In this document: piece after piece, positions 1 through 11,935 of the stretch | Layout of the letters: each line of letters begins with the position of its first letter | Numbering within the stretch: the stretch's first letter is position 1 | DNA from: Leguminivora glycinivorella | Lineage: Eukaryota > Arthropoda > Insecta > Lepidoptera > Tortricidae | Length of the DNA: 64,000 nucleotides | NCBI RefSeq assembly: GCF_023078275.1 | Contig: NC_062973.1 | Location: 15,824,456 to 15,888,455, forward strand | Reading direction: 5' to 3' | Position numbers and translations under genes: made by a program | Notes under the pieces: model-generated | The model's input: only the letters and a program-made list of their open reading frames with translations | Database searches by the model: none | Told to the model about the DNA's origin: nothing

Positions 1-384
1 AATTTTCGACTGTTTTTTAACTGGAATATTTTCCCAGCCTTAGTCCATATTTTAACAACTTTATTGGTTTTCTAAGCATTATTTTTATTTCAGTATAGTA
101 TATGTACCGGAGCACTCAAAATTCAACAATCAATATAGTTATGTACACAAACACTGAGTAGTAAATAATATTATTGCTGGTTTAGCCTGTTAAACTGAGG
201 TAAATTGATGGCGCGTTGATTTTAGACGGTTACCTATCAAAAAGTCGAAAATTGTAAAGTAGAATATTAGCCCGAAAACGCTTCCCATTTTATTAATTGC
301 CCTAAGTTTTGTTTGCCCGAAAGTACTTTTCCCCTATTATTATTTTCCCCATTCTTATTTCGCTGTAATTTTGTTTCGCTTATG

Positions 385-600
385 ATTCGAATCAACACTT
401 ATTAAAATGCCTAAGAATCATTTGACAACTACTTTTTGTCGCGTAAAGTTTTTAATCCGAAATATTATTTAGCCGCTATATCAAAACTTCGAAATTCGAA
501 TTAACACTTGTTAAAATTCCTAAGTATCATTTGACAGCTATTTTGTATGGCGTATAGTTTTATAATTCGAAATATTATTAAGCCGCTATATCAAAAGTTC
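385..600. repeat. Two tandem copies of a ~110-bp unit
   Basis: Both copies begin ATTCGA(A)T.AACACTT, continue with a CCTAAG.ATCATTTGACA segment and end AGCCGCTATATCAAAA. The offset is 109-110 bp (385 to 494 at the start, 471 to 581 at the end). The block lies inside the 228-1413 transposon. Confidence 0.8.
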
Positions 601-698
601 AGTAAATCCTTAATTTTCTAACAAAAGTTTGTTGCCGACCCTCACGGTCGCAGTTCTTACTTGACTTAAAAATCCTTGCCATAAGGGTTTATGGCAAA

Positions 699-1005
699 GG
701 TTTGTTTCTGTATGATCGCAGTTCTAACCTAACCTAACCCACTTTTCTAGCACAAGTTTGTTTCTGTATGGTCGCAGTTCTAACCTAACCTAACCCACTT
801 TTCTAGCATAAGTTTGTTTCTGTATGGTCGCAGTTCTAACCTAACCTAACCCACTTTTCTAGCACAAGTTTGTTTCTGTATGGTCGCAGTTCTAACCTAA
901 CCTAACCCACTTTTCTAGCACAAGTTTGTTTCTGTATGGTCGCAGTTCTAACCTAACCTAACCCACTTTTCTAGCAAATGTTTGTTTCCGTGACGTAACC
1001 TAACC
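699..1005. repeat. 56-bp minisatellite containing CCTAACCTAACC
   Basis: Five starts of TAACCTAACCTAACCC lie at 725, 781, 837, 893 and 949, exactly 56 bp apart, with a partial unit upstream and a decayed one at the right end. Copies are nearly identical (one or two substitutions), so the array is young or homogenised. Each unit carries about three CCTAA pentamers, the arthropod telomere motif, but interrupted by about 40 bp of unrelated sequence. It is internal to the 228-1413 element and is not itself evidence of a telomere. Confidence 0.9.
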
Positions 1006-1028
1006 AATTTTTTTGTATTTTTTTTACA

Positions 1029-1274
1029 ATGATATTAGGGAACATGACATTTCGATGTCGCGTTAGCATCGGATTTATGAAAAGGCGGTTAACGAAACGG
1101 TTGTCAAATGATAAGATTGGCAACCGTTCTTCTGGTTATTGAGTTTCTATAAAATGGTATTAGGGAAAATGACATTTCGATGTTACGTAGCATGGGATTT
1201 ATAAAAAGGTGGTTAACAAATCGGTTGTCAAATGATAAAGTTGGCAACCGTTCTTCTGGATATTGAATTTCGGG
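1029..1274. repeat. Two tandem copies of a ~125-bp unit
   Basis: Copy 1 (1029-1150) and copy 2 (1154-1274) share ATTAGGGAA.ATGACATTTCGATG, GGTTAAC.AA.CGGTTGTCAAATGATAA and GGCAACCGTTCTTCTGG. Each unit contains a short inverted pair (AACGGTTG and CAACCGTT). The block lies inside the 228-1413 element. Confidence 0.8.
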
Positions 1275-1422
1275 AAAACGATAATGTGGGATAGCAAACT
1301 AGCGACATATTGAAAGTATGGTAAACAATGTATTTGGATTATAAAAATTCTGTCAACCGTTTTCGGACAAGTGATAATCGGGCAAAGGATTTTCGAAACA
1401 TCGATAGGTTACCATTTTAGAC

Positions 1423-3264
1423 TTATTTTATGAATTCACTCGAGCAGTTTAATTGCCCATGGTAATTAACCCACATAATAATACAAATGCAAATAATTAA
1501 TATTTACGTTTTGTAAATTCTTACGCCATTACGTTTTAATGTCATTTAGTTTTATTTATTTTTCATTCTGACGTCTCTGGCAGTTCGCCATTTGATAAGA
1601 ATGAAAAATGAACGAATGATTTTGGGGAAACAGTCGCCAAACGGTAACAATTTGTGCACGGGTAGTGCACAGTTCTGTGACCAATCGTCCCCATTTGGGT
1701 AGCCTCGACTAAACGACGACCATACTGCGATTAAGAATTGAGACACGAACATCTGTGTGCACGCAAAATATCCCGATTTGCGTAGGAACGACGACCGAAA
1801 ATGGTTATATGGGATACTATGCCTAAAATAGTTTTTTCGAAAAGTTTTATTTGTGACATTGATACATCAAAGCGGTTTGCGTACTTCGAACCACGTTTGA
1901 CGTTGTCGCTTCCCTGCTCCGCTCCCTTAGGTGTTAATTTACAAGTGCAACAAAGGGATAATATGTCGAACAAGGATCGCGGTAGACTATCCTTAATTTG
2001 GAAATGGCGCCATTTGAGCAACATTTTCGTAATACTTATTCCCTATTTATTATTATACACCGTGATTTTCGTTGACTGTGAGAGAACCTTAAGAATAACA
2101 TAAAACTTAGTGTCAAGACTTGTCATTGTCACTAATGTTACGATATTTAGTATAGGTACCTAATTAAGATCGGTACGTGTATTTGATGGCATATGTCAAA
2201 ATAAATAACATTAAAAAAAGTAAAGTAAAAGGTCGTAATACACTCGTTCAGTCATTAAATTTATTTTTTAAATAACTCAATAATAGTAAGAGTTACGACG
2301 CTAGGTACCTAGTTCTTAAATAAATTAATTGTAAGTATTTGACCTCAGGGTTTTTTATCACTTTGGCACTTATGCCTCAGAATTAAAGTACGGTAAGATA
2401 ACGTTGCCTGTACCTACTTACTTTTGATTAGCCATGTTTGAGGCCACACATTCCTGGTACAGGTGGAAGAAATCTGACAGTACATTCTTTGCAAGGTCAA
2501 ACGCTTCTTCGAATCTGAAACATCACAGAGCATATTTTAACTTTTTCTTTGTATGTGTTTTTATTTCATAAATTATTAATTTATTATGTTCCTTAAAGTT
2601 CTATTGCCGCCCTTAGGACTTCTTAACGTTAATTAAGGTACTTTTCGGTGTCACTAAACCATTAGTTAGAATAGAACCTGATAGATTGCTAATAAATTGC
2701 AGTTGGTATCCATTTCAATTGGTGCGTTCTGGGTTTTCATGATCCCATTTGCTACTTTCGTATTTATGTGAGCTGACATTTTCAGCAATGGTAGATATAA
2801 ATACAAAAACAGGAATAAGAATTTGACTTTTCAAGAATTTGACTTCATTAAGTTAGAAAAAATCAAATCAGCCTGTCATAAGTTTCTCTTAAACCTAAAC
2901 TTCGTGGCCCCCCAGGATAAGTGCCGCGACCCCCCTGGCGGTCGCGACCCACACTTTGAAAAACACTGCATTAGATCATTCAGACAGGAGCCATCATTAA
3001 GAGTTCTCCTTTGCAAAAATTTACTATTTCGGTCATTGATCACACTTCTAAACCTTATTGTATACTTTATAATTTTTGTATAAACAGATGTTTTTTTTTG
3101 CATTTTTGTACGTTACGTACTATAAATTAGCCGTACTATTTTATTTAGCGGTAATATTTAAAGTGCCCCTCGGAATTGGCAGACATTTTATTGGCAAAGT
3201 GACAGTAATGGCGTCTCTCGTCTGAATGCTCTAAAAAGTCAGACTATACTGTCATCTATATAGG
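1423..3264. other. AT-rich stretch without a recognisable gene
   Basis: Only short open frames are present. Overlapping frames of 100 and 97 codons at 1731-2103 lie on opposite strands, have no recognisable domain and look like chance. A GC-rich patch at about 2908-2955 reads as a small imperfect palindrome around GGCGGTCGCGACCC, probably a scrap of an interspersed repeat. Confidence 0.5.
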
Positions 3265-3357
3265 TACAGTCAGACAAAAAAGTGGTTTACCTTATGTGGA
3301 CCTTATGTGTTTAACATAGAGTCGAATAGTGGTAAACCACGTTCTTGGCTGACCGTA
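3265..3357. mobile_element. Short MITE, TA-flanked, family A
   Basis: Starts TACAGTCAGACAAAAAAGTG and ends with the approximate reverse complement (CTTGGCTGACCGTA), giving terminal inverted repeats of about 25 bp around a 40-bp core. TA at both edges suits a Tc1/mariner-type element. A second copy of the family lies at 47299-47411. Confidence 0.7.
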
Positions 3358-6226
3358 CATATTCTTCTTCGTCCACGATATATCGTAGCCGCCCACGATA
3401 AAATACGGACGCTAAGTCCTACTCACTGGAAATCTAAAATTGTTAAACAAGAAAAGGAGAGCTGCCACGTATAAAACGTGTTTCCCTGGAGGTTCATATG
3501 CGTGCGAGTCGCGAGGCATAAGAAGAATCCGTTTTCCTGCATTCAACATATTCACGTATGTTACTCGCCTCGGAATCGTCGCATATGTCGGAGGCCGATG
3601 GTAAAATCCGCCCGATCATAATGTTATCAAAAATAAACAACAGATGAATAGGTACTAAAATTCTTCACAGTTGCAAAATTCTCTAATATTAGAGCTAAAT
3701 TCTATCATTAAAAACAATAATTAAAATTACATGTTCCAGATGTAAACGGTCTCAAATTCTCGTCTTGTATACCATACATATAATTAAAAGACAAGACATG
3801 AAATCAGTCAAATATAGGTACAAGATTCGAATGAAGTGTCTCACGTGAATGCCAGCGAGCCAAGTAAGATGATTTTCACGTTTCACGATAGGGCTAGGTT
3901 TCATGAAATTTCACCGTGGCGTATATTTACGATCGGCCTTCGATATAAACACGGATGTAAAGAAATAGGTATACGCTTTTCAAAATAATACTTCGCGGTC
4001 GAGTTGTCCGTTTGCGCCATGATTGGTTCGGTGAAAAAAAGTAACATAATAAATATGCAAAAAGTATCCTTGAAAACTGCCATCGTCATTATTCGCTTTT
4101 TGACACAAGAAAAGAAATATCAAAACTAGCTTACATTTGTGGGGACGTGTGGCCGTTAACCTGCGCATTTTATAGCTTGGTGGTTAAATTAGGTTTACGC
4201 AAACGTTTATTGCCTACCTAGCTATAAAATAGGTTACTGTTTTGAACTTATTGCTGTTATGGTTACAACTGTGTTAACACGTTCGCTCTTCAGTGCCCCA
4301 TACCACGTTAGTAACTTATTATTAATCTGTGTCTATACATGGCTCACGAGTCGTGACCCACGACGAACTATTTCCATCGTAAAAAAATATGAGAGCAGTA
4401 AATAGTCTTATTTGTAGAAATTGTACATTTTCTTTTCGATAGAAGTTATATGTAGTACCTAAAAGACATATGTCTTATACCACAGCTTAGATTTTGCGTT
4501 CTCGGTTATTAAGAGCAAGTAAAAGTTACTTATTTAATTTTCGCGGTCACTTAGTTTAGTTTTTTTTTGCCACAAAAACTTTTATATACCTGCTTCTGGT
4601 GGTAAACTTCTCATACACTATTTATCTAGAGTTTACTAAAGTCTGAAAAAGTAGTGTTTGGAGTAAACAGAGTCTACAATCTAAACTTTAAACCTGATGT
4701 ATAATCTCTCTTTGGTAGTGATAAATCAAATCCACGTAAATACCTTAAATTTACAGAGTCCATTTTTCACGTGACTTTCAATTCCGTTCCTACACGAGCG
4801 GCACAATCTATTTGAATAGCCGGGACTGATCCGTGATACTTTCCTCGTTTCGAAATCCTCTGCCAGTGCTTAATATTCCAAAAAAATATGCTATCTTAAG
4901 TTTCAAATTTTATTCTAAGGTAATTAAAAACATCTGTATAGAAACTCAATTTAAACGTCATGCTTTTTTGCCATCATCACGCAACCCAACCCAAGAAAGT
5001 CTGGGAACGCGTCCGATTTCCATATTCACTCATTGCTGTATTTTTGTAGGCCTTGACTGTTACAATATCCAAATTTTACAAGGTGCAAAGTAGTTCTTCA
5101 TAACTATACCTAATATAATAATAATATGACGAAACCGAAAAAGTAGAAGACACCCCTTCCGTATTACGCGTAAATTTATTATACCTACTTAATTAAGTGC
5201 TTACGTTAATCTAAGTTTATTCCCAATCTAGATTCTTCTCAATTGATTAACCAAAAAATGTAATAAGAATAAAGCGGTGATCTCGGTTTTATGACACAAA
5301 AATGAGAAATGACGCGACTTAAGTCGCACGGGGTCGTAAAACGGGGTGGAATTCTGAAAAATCATCGTCGGTTGGGTTCAGATGTTATCGCCGCGGCGGT
5401 ATAAAAGGTGAGAAGCGAGGAAGCGGGGTCGCAGGGAGGAAATTGTCATTTTTCCCGAGGCCCGCGCTAGATGGAGGTTTGCATTTTGAAATGACGTTTG
5501 AAATAAATTTCCGCTGCCGCCTGCGTCGCCGGGGCGTTCGATTGGAAAATTGGCCCGATAATAATTAATTCCTTCAAACCGCATCCGCTTTCCGAGGCGT
5601 CACCAGGCTAGGTGCTAGCTCTGTTTATTTCCGTTCGTTATGTTCTGAAATTTTACATCGTGCGGTGACAATCTACAGCATTTGCGGGAAATATCCGGCG
5701 GGGTACGACTTCATGAGATTTAGAACTGAATAGGATCCAACAACAAAATAAACAGTATATGTTAAATTATTAAAAAAAAAGTAAATAATAAATTTTTTGT
5801 GTCATCCCATTTTCTTAAGGGGCTGACAACACCCAATTGCGCAAAATTGATGTTACTTGCGCAGTTTTTTAAGACAAACTGTTAGTTTTAGTAAGGCAAG
5901 TATATTATATGTTATTATTCATTATATTTCAACGAACATAGCCGTACTCGATACAAGATTTAATGAAATCGGCTCGATAGAAAAAAATTGCAATGATTGG
6001 TCTCGAGTTCGTCATTAAACGGTTCTATGTCGTTCAATTATTCACTTAGTTGTCTTTAATTAAAATTACAATATCAAAAATATACATATCTAAAACACTA
6101 ATGAAACATATTGCACAAATAATGCATCTTTCTATTTTATTTTAATATTTTTCCGTACTTTTCGTACCTAGTCGCCCTCTTTTAGTGACATCGCGCTCCC
6201 ACTTACTCCCATACGAATAGAAAGTG
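3358..6226. other. AT-rich stretch without a recognisable gene; GC-richer island near 5.3-5.6 kb
   Basis: No coding sequence is recognised. About 5300-5620 is clearly richer in GC than its surroundings and includes a TATAAAA motif at about 5400 following GCCGCGGCGG. This could be a promoter or conserved non-coding element, but no transcript can be shown. Confidence 0.4.
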
Positions 6227-6470
6227 TACACTGAGAGAAAATACAACCAGTTTTCATGTTAAAATAGCGCCTACGTGCTCTTTGGTTCAAACAACAAGCT
6301 ACTTGTCATTTGAATCGGCAATATATTTGAATCGGCAAAAAATCGACTTGTTGGATTTTATAAAAACAACCTGACACATATTGTTTTAAACATATGTTTG
6401 GCTGATTCAAACGGATAAACCGCAACAAGTCGAACTTGTTAAATTCACAATGCAAATTTCTCTCAGTGTA
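6227..6470. mobile_element. MITE with CACTGAGAGAAA inverted ends
   Basis: TACACTGAGAGAAA at 6227 is matched by the exact reverse complement TTTCTCTCAGTGTA ending at 6470. TA at both borders may be the target duplication. The interior (about 215 bp) is AT-rich and non-coding. Confidence 0.75.
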
Positions 6471-6775
6471 CGCTATCGTCAAGGTCATTGGGTGTTGTCA
6501 GCGTCTTAAATAAATATATAGATTTGAAAGGGACGATAATACGAAGTTGCCACTTTTTAATTTCTACTCTTTTTTTGCCAAGCTGTCCCTATAGACATTT
6601 TGTACATCCAAACCGAGAGGATGGCAAGAGAGACTGCGACTAATTACCGGGCGAGGGTGTGCGATTGGCAGCTAGGGCCATGCGTGCACGACACAGCTCC
6701 ACTAATTAATATTGCCTTCGATGACGCGCGACAAAACGTCTTTTATATTGACGACGATGATGTTCCACTTTGATT
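6471..6775. other. Non-coding spacer
   Basis: No repeat pairing or reading frame is seen. About 6590-6740 is a GC-richer patch containing two ACTAATTA words, which homeodomain proteins can bind; function is unknown. Confidence 0.3.
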
Positions 6776-7700
6776 AAATAATAAATAAAATAAAAATAAA
6801 AATAAAAATAAAATGCATTTATTTCAGACAAACAAGGTCCATATTTTGTTAGTATAACTTAACCTAAAACATAAAACTATGGTTAACTTAAAAATAATCT
6901 TAAATAACTAACTTAGGTACTAGAGATAAGTGGAGAGAGGACCAGTGCTTGATGAGGCCACTGTCCCATCTCTCAGCAACTACGCTCAGGAGGCTGTGGC
7001 GGCTATCGCGCACCCTGCGCAGCGTCGCGGCGCAGCGCTTACGCAGCGTCGCATGGAACCCGTCCACATGCGCGTCCGCGAACATGCCGGACGCGCTGCA
7101 ATGCCGCGGCAGCCGCAACAACACCCTGAACGCGTCATTATATTGTACGCGCATGGCGTTAAACGTCCTTTGCGTGTACCGAGTCCACAGGCTGCAGGTG
7201 TACAGCGATGTACAGAAAGCTCGAAATAATGTGATTTTCACTTGCGCTGTACACCTGCTAAACCTGCGAGCTATCATGTTGGCCCTGACGGCCAACGCTC
7301 TCCTCTCCCTCTCAATGTCCGCGTCATCACGGAAATCGTCGGTTACCAAGTGCCCAAGGTATTTAAATGATGAAACCCTTTTCAGCTGCATGCCATTCAA
7401 ACGAATGGGTGGGATGTGTGATGGGCACTTGCTTCCCGCTTTGAACACCATAAATTCGCTTTTGGTCACATTATATTTAAGGTTATGCGCACGGGCATAT
7501 ACCTCACACCTCTCAATAAGCAATCTCAGACCGCCAATCGATGGGCTCAACAGTACCATGTCATCGGCATAGCTAATGTTATTGAAACAAACCCGATCAA
7601 TATGACAACCGACACGTGTACTGCTGAGCTCACCAATCAGGGCATCGATATACAAATTAAAAAGCTTAGGTGAGGTTAGCCCCCCCTACCGCACATAATG
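6776..7700 (-). mobile_element. 5'-truncated non-LTR retrotransposon (LINE), minus strand
   Basis: The minus-strand order is typical of a truncated LINE copy: reverse transcriptase 3' half (7688-6900), a short 3'UTR, and a 3' tail of repeated ATTTT/TTTTA units at about 6813-6778 (plus strand AAAAT repeats). The 5' edge is near 7690-7700, where recognisable coding sequence fades. Confidence 0.8.
6900..7688 (-). pseudogene. LINE reverse transcriptase fragment, C-terminal half
   Basis: The frame starts in the conserved GGLTSPKLFNLYIDALIGEL block of reverse transcriptases, followed by the catalytic YADD box (SYADDMVLLSPS), the FKYLGHLVTDD block and a C-terminal region with no further catalytic motif. 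The polymerase would copy LINE RNA at a nicked target. The codon just before GGLTSP is TAG at 7688-7686 where most relatives have CAG (Gln of RQGG), so the reading frame is broken by a likely C-to-T change. Everything upstream (endonuclease, palm N-terminal part) is missing. The clade is not certain; CR1/jockey-type is a guess from the wording of the motifs. Confidence 0.85.
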
Positions 7701-8811
7701 GTTATAGGTTCCATTTCTAGGATATTTTTCGGCTTGTGTCGTAGAAGTCGACAGTGGGGTACCTGGCAACCTGTCTCAGCAATATCACAATTTCGTGTTC
7801 ATTCAAGCTTTTAATTGCCAAGAGTGCCCCTGAAGCTTGAACAGTGTCATATGCGTTGCCTTTTGACGGCTTCTCCTTAGAATCAACAAGTACATACATT
7901 TTTCTAACTACTATGAATTGATGGTAGCAAGTAGCAACATTAAAGAGTAATATTTCACTAACAGATATTAGATATTATATTAACACTATTAACAGCGGTG
8001 ACGTTGCTAAGCACTACACAATCCATCCCGTGAATAATTTAAAAGGAACTCTATACGAAAAAATATAGTCAGCATTTTTTCGCAGAAATAAATTGAATTT
8101 CCCAAACCTCTGTCGTGAAACAGAATTACGACACACAAAAGTTGTTTGGCATGGAATAAAATATTTCCCAATAAAATAGATTTCGCAAATACCTACTTAC
8201 GTTTCGACGATGAAAGGCGTTCTAGATACAGATTTAAGCTTTTACAGATATTTAAATCTTGTTTTTATCAGACCTGGAAAAGTTGTTAGTAAATAATAAT
8301 ATGACTAAATATGAGTATAATATAAGATAATAACCAGTTTTCTAAAATAACTACTTTGTACTTAATGTTTTTGCCTTCAGCACATAATTAATTCTAGTGA
8401 TATTAAAAAAAAATGTTCGGAAGCCAGCTCCGGCTTGGCCTTTAATATGACAAAGACGGCTCTCCTAACTCTCATTATAAATGACGAAAAAACTTAGGGC
8501 ATAGCTTTGATTAACCCATACAATGCTAATCACGACACGTTGTCGTTCTGCCTCTACGACCCATTTTGGCTACGACCATGTTATTGGCTACGACGTAGCG
8601 CTACGACCGTAGCTCAGCGGTGATTTGTACATACAGTTGTGTAATTATACATTTTCTATGATACCAGTATGAAAATGAAACCTACGGTTTTATGGAGAAT
8701 CGATAGTTTCCTTTCATAGGAAAGGAGGGGATTATTTATGTGATCATGATTACCTGGTTGAAATTAACGGCATTCGGCAGAATCTAATTCTATGTTTTTA
8801 ATACTACGTCG
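7701..8811. other. Non-coding stretch; CGTAGC/GCTACG-rich cluster at 8515-8625
   Basis: No gene is recognised. At 8540-8620 the words CTACGAC, GGCTACGA and GCGCTACGACCGTAGC recur within 80 bp. A similar cluster lies at about 58950-59015. Confidence 0.4.
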
Positions 8812-8890
8812 GTGCCATAAACGCATACGGCCCGCTTAATGGTAAGCACGTAACCTATGGACGCCTGCTACTCCAGCGTGACACACCGAA
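8812..8890 (-). mobile_element. Lepidopteran SINE/LINE-tail repeat, degraded copy
   Basis: The stretch with ATACGGCCCGCTTAATGGTAAGC and CGTAACCTATGGACGCCTGC matches the better preserved copy at 14225-14345 (ATACGGTCCGCCTGATG, CCGTAACCTATGGACCACTG). Poly-A end and boundaries are lost. Confidence 0.55.
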
Positions 8891-9200
8891 TGCACATTGC
8901 ACAAACGCTCACGAAACGAAACGCTCGCTATCTCTATCGCTCTTGCGTATTGGCGCGACAGAGCCAGATTACCTTTCGCGGCGTTTCGTTTTCGCGTCGT
9001 AGAAATGCCATTTGGCTACGGGGCCTGGGTGCGTAGTGCGTAGCCGAATGGCACAACGCTCACGAAACGCTCACGAAACCAAACGCTAGTAGATATTCTA
9101 TCTCTATCGCTCGTGCGTATTGGCGCGACTGAGCCAGACTAACTGGCGCGGCGTTTCGTTTTCGTTTGGCGTCGGAGAAATGCCATTCGGCTACGCACGC
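8882..9200. repeat. Tandem pair of fold-back units
   Basis: Two units (about 8890-9025 and 9048-9195) share ACGCTCACGAAAC, TATCTCTATCGCTC.TGCGTATTGGCGCGAC.GAGCCAGA and GGCGTTTCGTTTTCG. In each, the left AACGAAACGC-type arm pairs with the right GCGTTTCGTTT arm, so each can fold on itself. Both are followed by GAAATGCCATT.GGCTACG. Confidence 0.7.
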
Positions 9201-9571
9201 TGATGTTACAAATGCGTCGCCGACCCTAACACTCCGCACATTCGTTGAACAATGGCGACCTTACTCGCCAGCTAGAATACAACACTATGAATCGGGTCTA
9301 GTCTTATTTGGCTGCGTCTTTTTTTGCAAGTTGGAGATATTTCTATTAGTTGTATTCTACTCTAGATTTGGACTGTGTGCTACGGTAGCGCCGCTACCTC
9401 ACAAAGCGAGATGACATTCACAATGCCCATATCATCAGTTTAAGGATATATTCGGGTCCGGACTCCGGACGTACGAGTAGTTTAAGGATCCGGTACACGT
9501 TTATTATTAATGAGTCTAATGTCGCTCCCCTGTCAAAGCGGACCCCAGGCAAATTTTTAAGCAGGGAACGC
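9201..9571. other. Non-coding spacer
   Basis: No recognisable gene or repeat pairing. An open frame of 82 codons from 9166 overlaps the fold-back unit and is judged chance. Confidence 0.35.
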
Positions 9572-10316
9572 TTAAGACGATACAGGAGGGGTCAATTCTC
9601 CATACAAACGCTCTCGACTATTTTTTCCCTGGTTTTTGAAGATAGAGCACTGACTTTTTCAACACAGATTATTATTATTTTAATAGTCTTAGTCAAGCAT
9701 CTTGATTCCATACGAGCCTGATAAGATCTTAGACACATCAAATAAAGTAATATTGATTGTTCTTACTTTTGCAACGTAACTGAGCCGATTAAGATGTTGT
9801 TCAATAATTCCATTAAAAATAATTATGCTAACTAAATTACCTTAGTGAGTTCAACCAAGGATTGAATCAACCAATGTTACATAGTTATGCCGAACAAGTT
9901 AATAATTGATTCAAGGTTTACAATGCTTAGGAATAACAAAACACCTAAGTTATTAGTTCAATCATACATTCCCTTATTGTTTTTAGTAATCGGCTTTATT
10001 TGAATTATATAAAATCGTAATTGTAGTGATTAACTTAACGTCAACTAAGAGAAAACTGCTCTTAAGTTAGTCTTCATTTTTTAGAGTGTAAACGGTCTGA
10101 CACAGATAATTTCATTGTTATTCAGATTCTCATATTTCGTTACGATTGATTAAGTTTTGAAGGAGGAAACAGGCGAGAGCGGAACCTCGATTTTAAAGAT
10201 TTTTTTGCAATATCTTTTAACTGAGTTGTTCTGAATGGACAATTTTTTTTCATTTTAATTCAAAATTCCTAAATTGAAAAGCATTTTCGCCCCTGTAGCA
10301 TCTTAAGAACCGGGCC
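9572..10316. mobile_element. TTAA-flanked inverted-repeat element, copy 1
   Basis: TTAA at 9572-9575 and 10313-10316 flank ends that are inverted (TTAAGACGATACAGG left; CCTGTAGCATCTTAA right). The outer parts match a second copy at 36621-37163 over GGTCAATTCTC.ATACAAACG, CCCTGGTTTTTGAAGATAGAG and CAGATTCTCA.ATTTCGTT. A TTAA target suits the piggyBac superfamily, though the ends do not begin with the usual CCC. The middle (about 9690-10085) differs from copy 2, so one of them holds an insertion or replacement. No transposase frame is present. Confidence 0.7.
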
Positions 10317-11133
10317 ATGTAAGCGCCAGTATCTTGCTTACTATACAATATTCAGGCCGTGGCCACTTAGAAAAAAAAAACAATTAAATTTCAAAGCGTC
10401 ATAACACTGATAAATGTTAATAGACCCGCTTCATAATTTTCTTACTAAGTTTACATCATTAAATTAATATTGACAGCAAATAATTGTCCAATAGCATGTT
10501 AATTATCCGTAACAGAATATCGGGGCATGATTGGCATTTGAGGCCTTATTATGGGTAGGGTCCGGTCGGAATGCTTGGCAGGAGGGTTCAACCGGCACGC
10601 CATATTGGATTCTTAGCTTTTATGATCTTAGAATAACTATAATGCTTGAATAGGGCCCTTTGGGCCTTTAAAATGCAATATAAACCTTAGTAAATACTTC
10701 AACTTGGAAGTAGAACTTAGAAAAGGTGGCAATGTCAAAAATGTAGTATTTTAACATTAATATTAATATTTTCTTGCTGCGTGTTGCAGAGGCTTGATAT
10801 AACATTCACGTACGTAAAGTACGGGTACGTAGAGTTGGGCATTTATAACATTTAATGATTTTGAAAAATCAGGTTTAAATTATTGCGAATGGAGTTTGCA
10901 TCCAAGATGGTCATCGTTCATTCTCATTCATGGCGTCTTTGTCACTTTTTGTGCGAAAATTAAATTGGTTTTTCGTTCGCTATAGGCGCGCGTAGTATCA
11001 AAATATAACGAAGACCATATCGAATTATTAAGACGAAATCGGCTTCCAGGGCCTCTTTTCAAAATCCCCATTAAGGGATCCACTGATTATCAGTTCAAAC
11101 CTTCTTTCTTTTTTTTTATCGTCTTAGTTCCAA
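10317..11133. other. Non-coding stretch
   Basis: AT-rich, no recognisable gene, RNA or repeat copy. Confidence 0.35.
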
Positions 11134-11281
11134 GCGCAGATCTAGCTTCGTGCCCAGGGGGGGGGGTCACGTGGTAAAGGCCCAGGCCCCCCCGGGGAGG
11201 TCACGTGGTCTATTTGTATGGCCAGCCTAGGCTCCAGGGGGGTCATGACCCCCATGACCCCCCCCCCTGGATCCGCGCATG
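11134..11281. mobile_element. GC-rich fold-back repeat
   Basis: Left GCGCAGATCTAG and right CTGGATCCGCGC are inverted with few mismatches. The interior is built of G runs followed by C runs (11157-11166, 11188-11200, 11254-11266) around two GGTCACGTGG words and a TCATGACCCCCATGA palindrome. It is far richer in GC than its surroundings. Confidence 0.6.
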
Positions 11282-11347
11282 CTTAGTTCTTAAAATCCTT
11301 TAATGCTCATGGCTAAAATCGAAGTGGCACGTGCAGTGAAGTGATGG

Positions 11348-11488
11348 TACAGTCAACCAATTGGAACTCTAGGCCACTGTAGAACTATGTCATAGTGACG
11401 TCATAAATCAGATTGTAAGAAATCTCTTACTGCTTGTCATTTTGACATGGTTGTAGAGTGGCCTAGGGTTCCAATTGGTTGACTGTAC
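11348..11488. mobile_element. MITE, TA-flanked, family B
   Basis: TACAGTCAACCAATTGGAAC at 11348 is matched by GGTTCCAATTGGTTGACTGTA ending at 11488; the inverted repeats continue through GGCCAC/GTGGCC for about 30 bp. TA borders suggest Tc1/mariner type. A single arm of the same family survives at 48698-48733. Confidence 0.85.
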
Positions 11489-11821
11489 AATCAAACTCAT
11501 GTCAATTATAGAGTGTGACGTAGATATCAACCCTGAATCGACGATGTGTTTTATTGTAAATCAGACATCCCAGGAGCAAAATGATGGACACGCATTTAAG
11601 GAGTAACTGACAGGCTGATAGCTTCCGACGAAGTCAGTCAGTGGCCCCCCTAAGCCTCCGCCACACGGGCGCGTTTCGAGAGCGTCGGCGTCGCGTCAGC
11701 GGAGCGACACGCCGGCGTGACGCCCGCAGGCGGCCGGCGTGACGCCGGCAGGCGGCCGGCGTGTCGCCCGCCGGACGCTGGCGGGAAGCGCGCGATGCGC
11801 GCGCAATCCGCTCATGATCTG

Positions 11822-11935
11822 AGCGATAGGGATAGCGATAGCGATAGCGATAGCGATAGCGATTGCGATGCTATCGCTATCGCAATCGCAATCGCAATCG
11901 CAATCGCTATCGCAATCGCAATCGCAATCGCAGTC
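11822..11935. repeat. Hexamer microsatellite forming a hairpin (GATAGC then GCTATC/GCAATC)
   Basis: About nine GATAGC-type units are followed after GATTGCGATG by about eleven units of the complementary type, so the block is self-complementary. It gives the misleading open frame of alternating Asp-Ser and Ala-Ile. Confidence 0.9.

Larger units (their letters stand above)
228..1413. mobile_element. Non-autonomous DNA transposon with 9-bp target site duplication
   Basis: The 9-bp word ATTTTAGAC is repeated exactly at 219-227 and 1414-1422. Inside it the two ends are inverted: GGTTACCTATC at 228 and GATAGGTTACC ending at 1413, with weaker similarity for about 10 bp further in. A 9-bp duplication is typical of Mutator-like elements, 8 bp of hAT and P, so the superfamily is open. 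No transposase reading frame is present. The interior is made of three separate tandem-repeat blocks (385-600, 699-1005, 1029-1274), which is more repeat than usual for an element of 1.19 kb. Confidence 0.75.

Noticed and set aside
725..1005. Possible telomere (CCTAA repeats)
   Set aside because: The pentamers are interrupted by a fixed 40-bp spacer and lie inside a transposon with target duplications.
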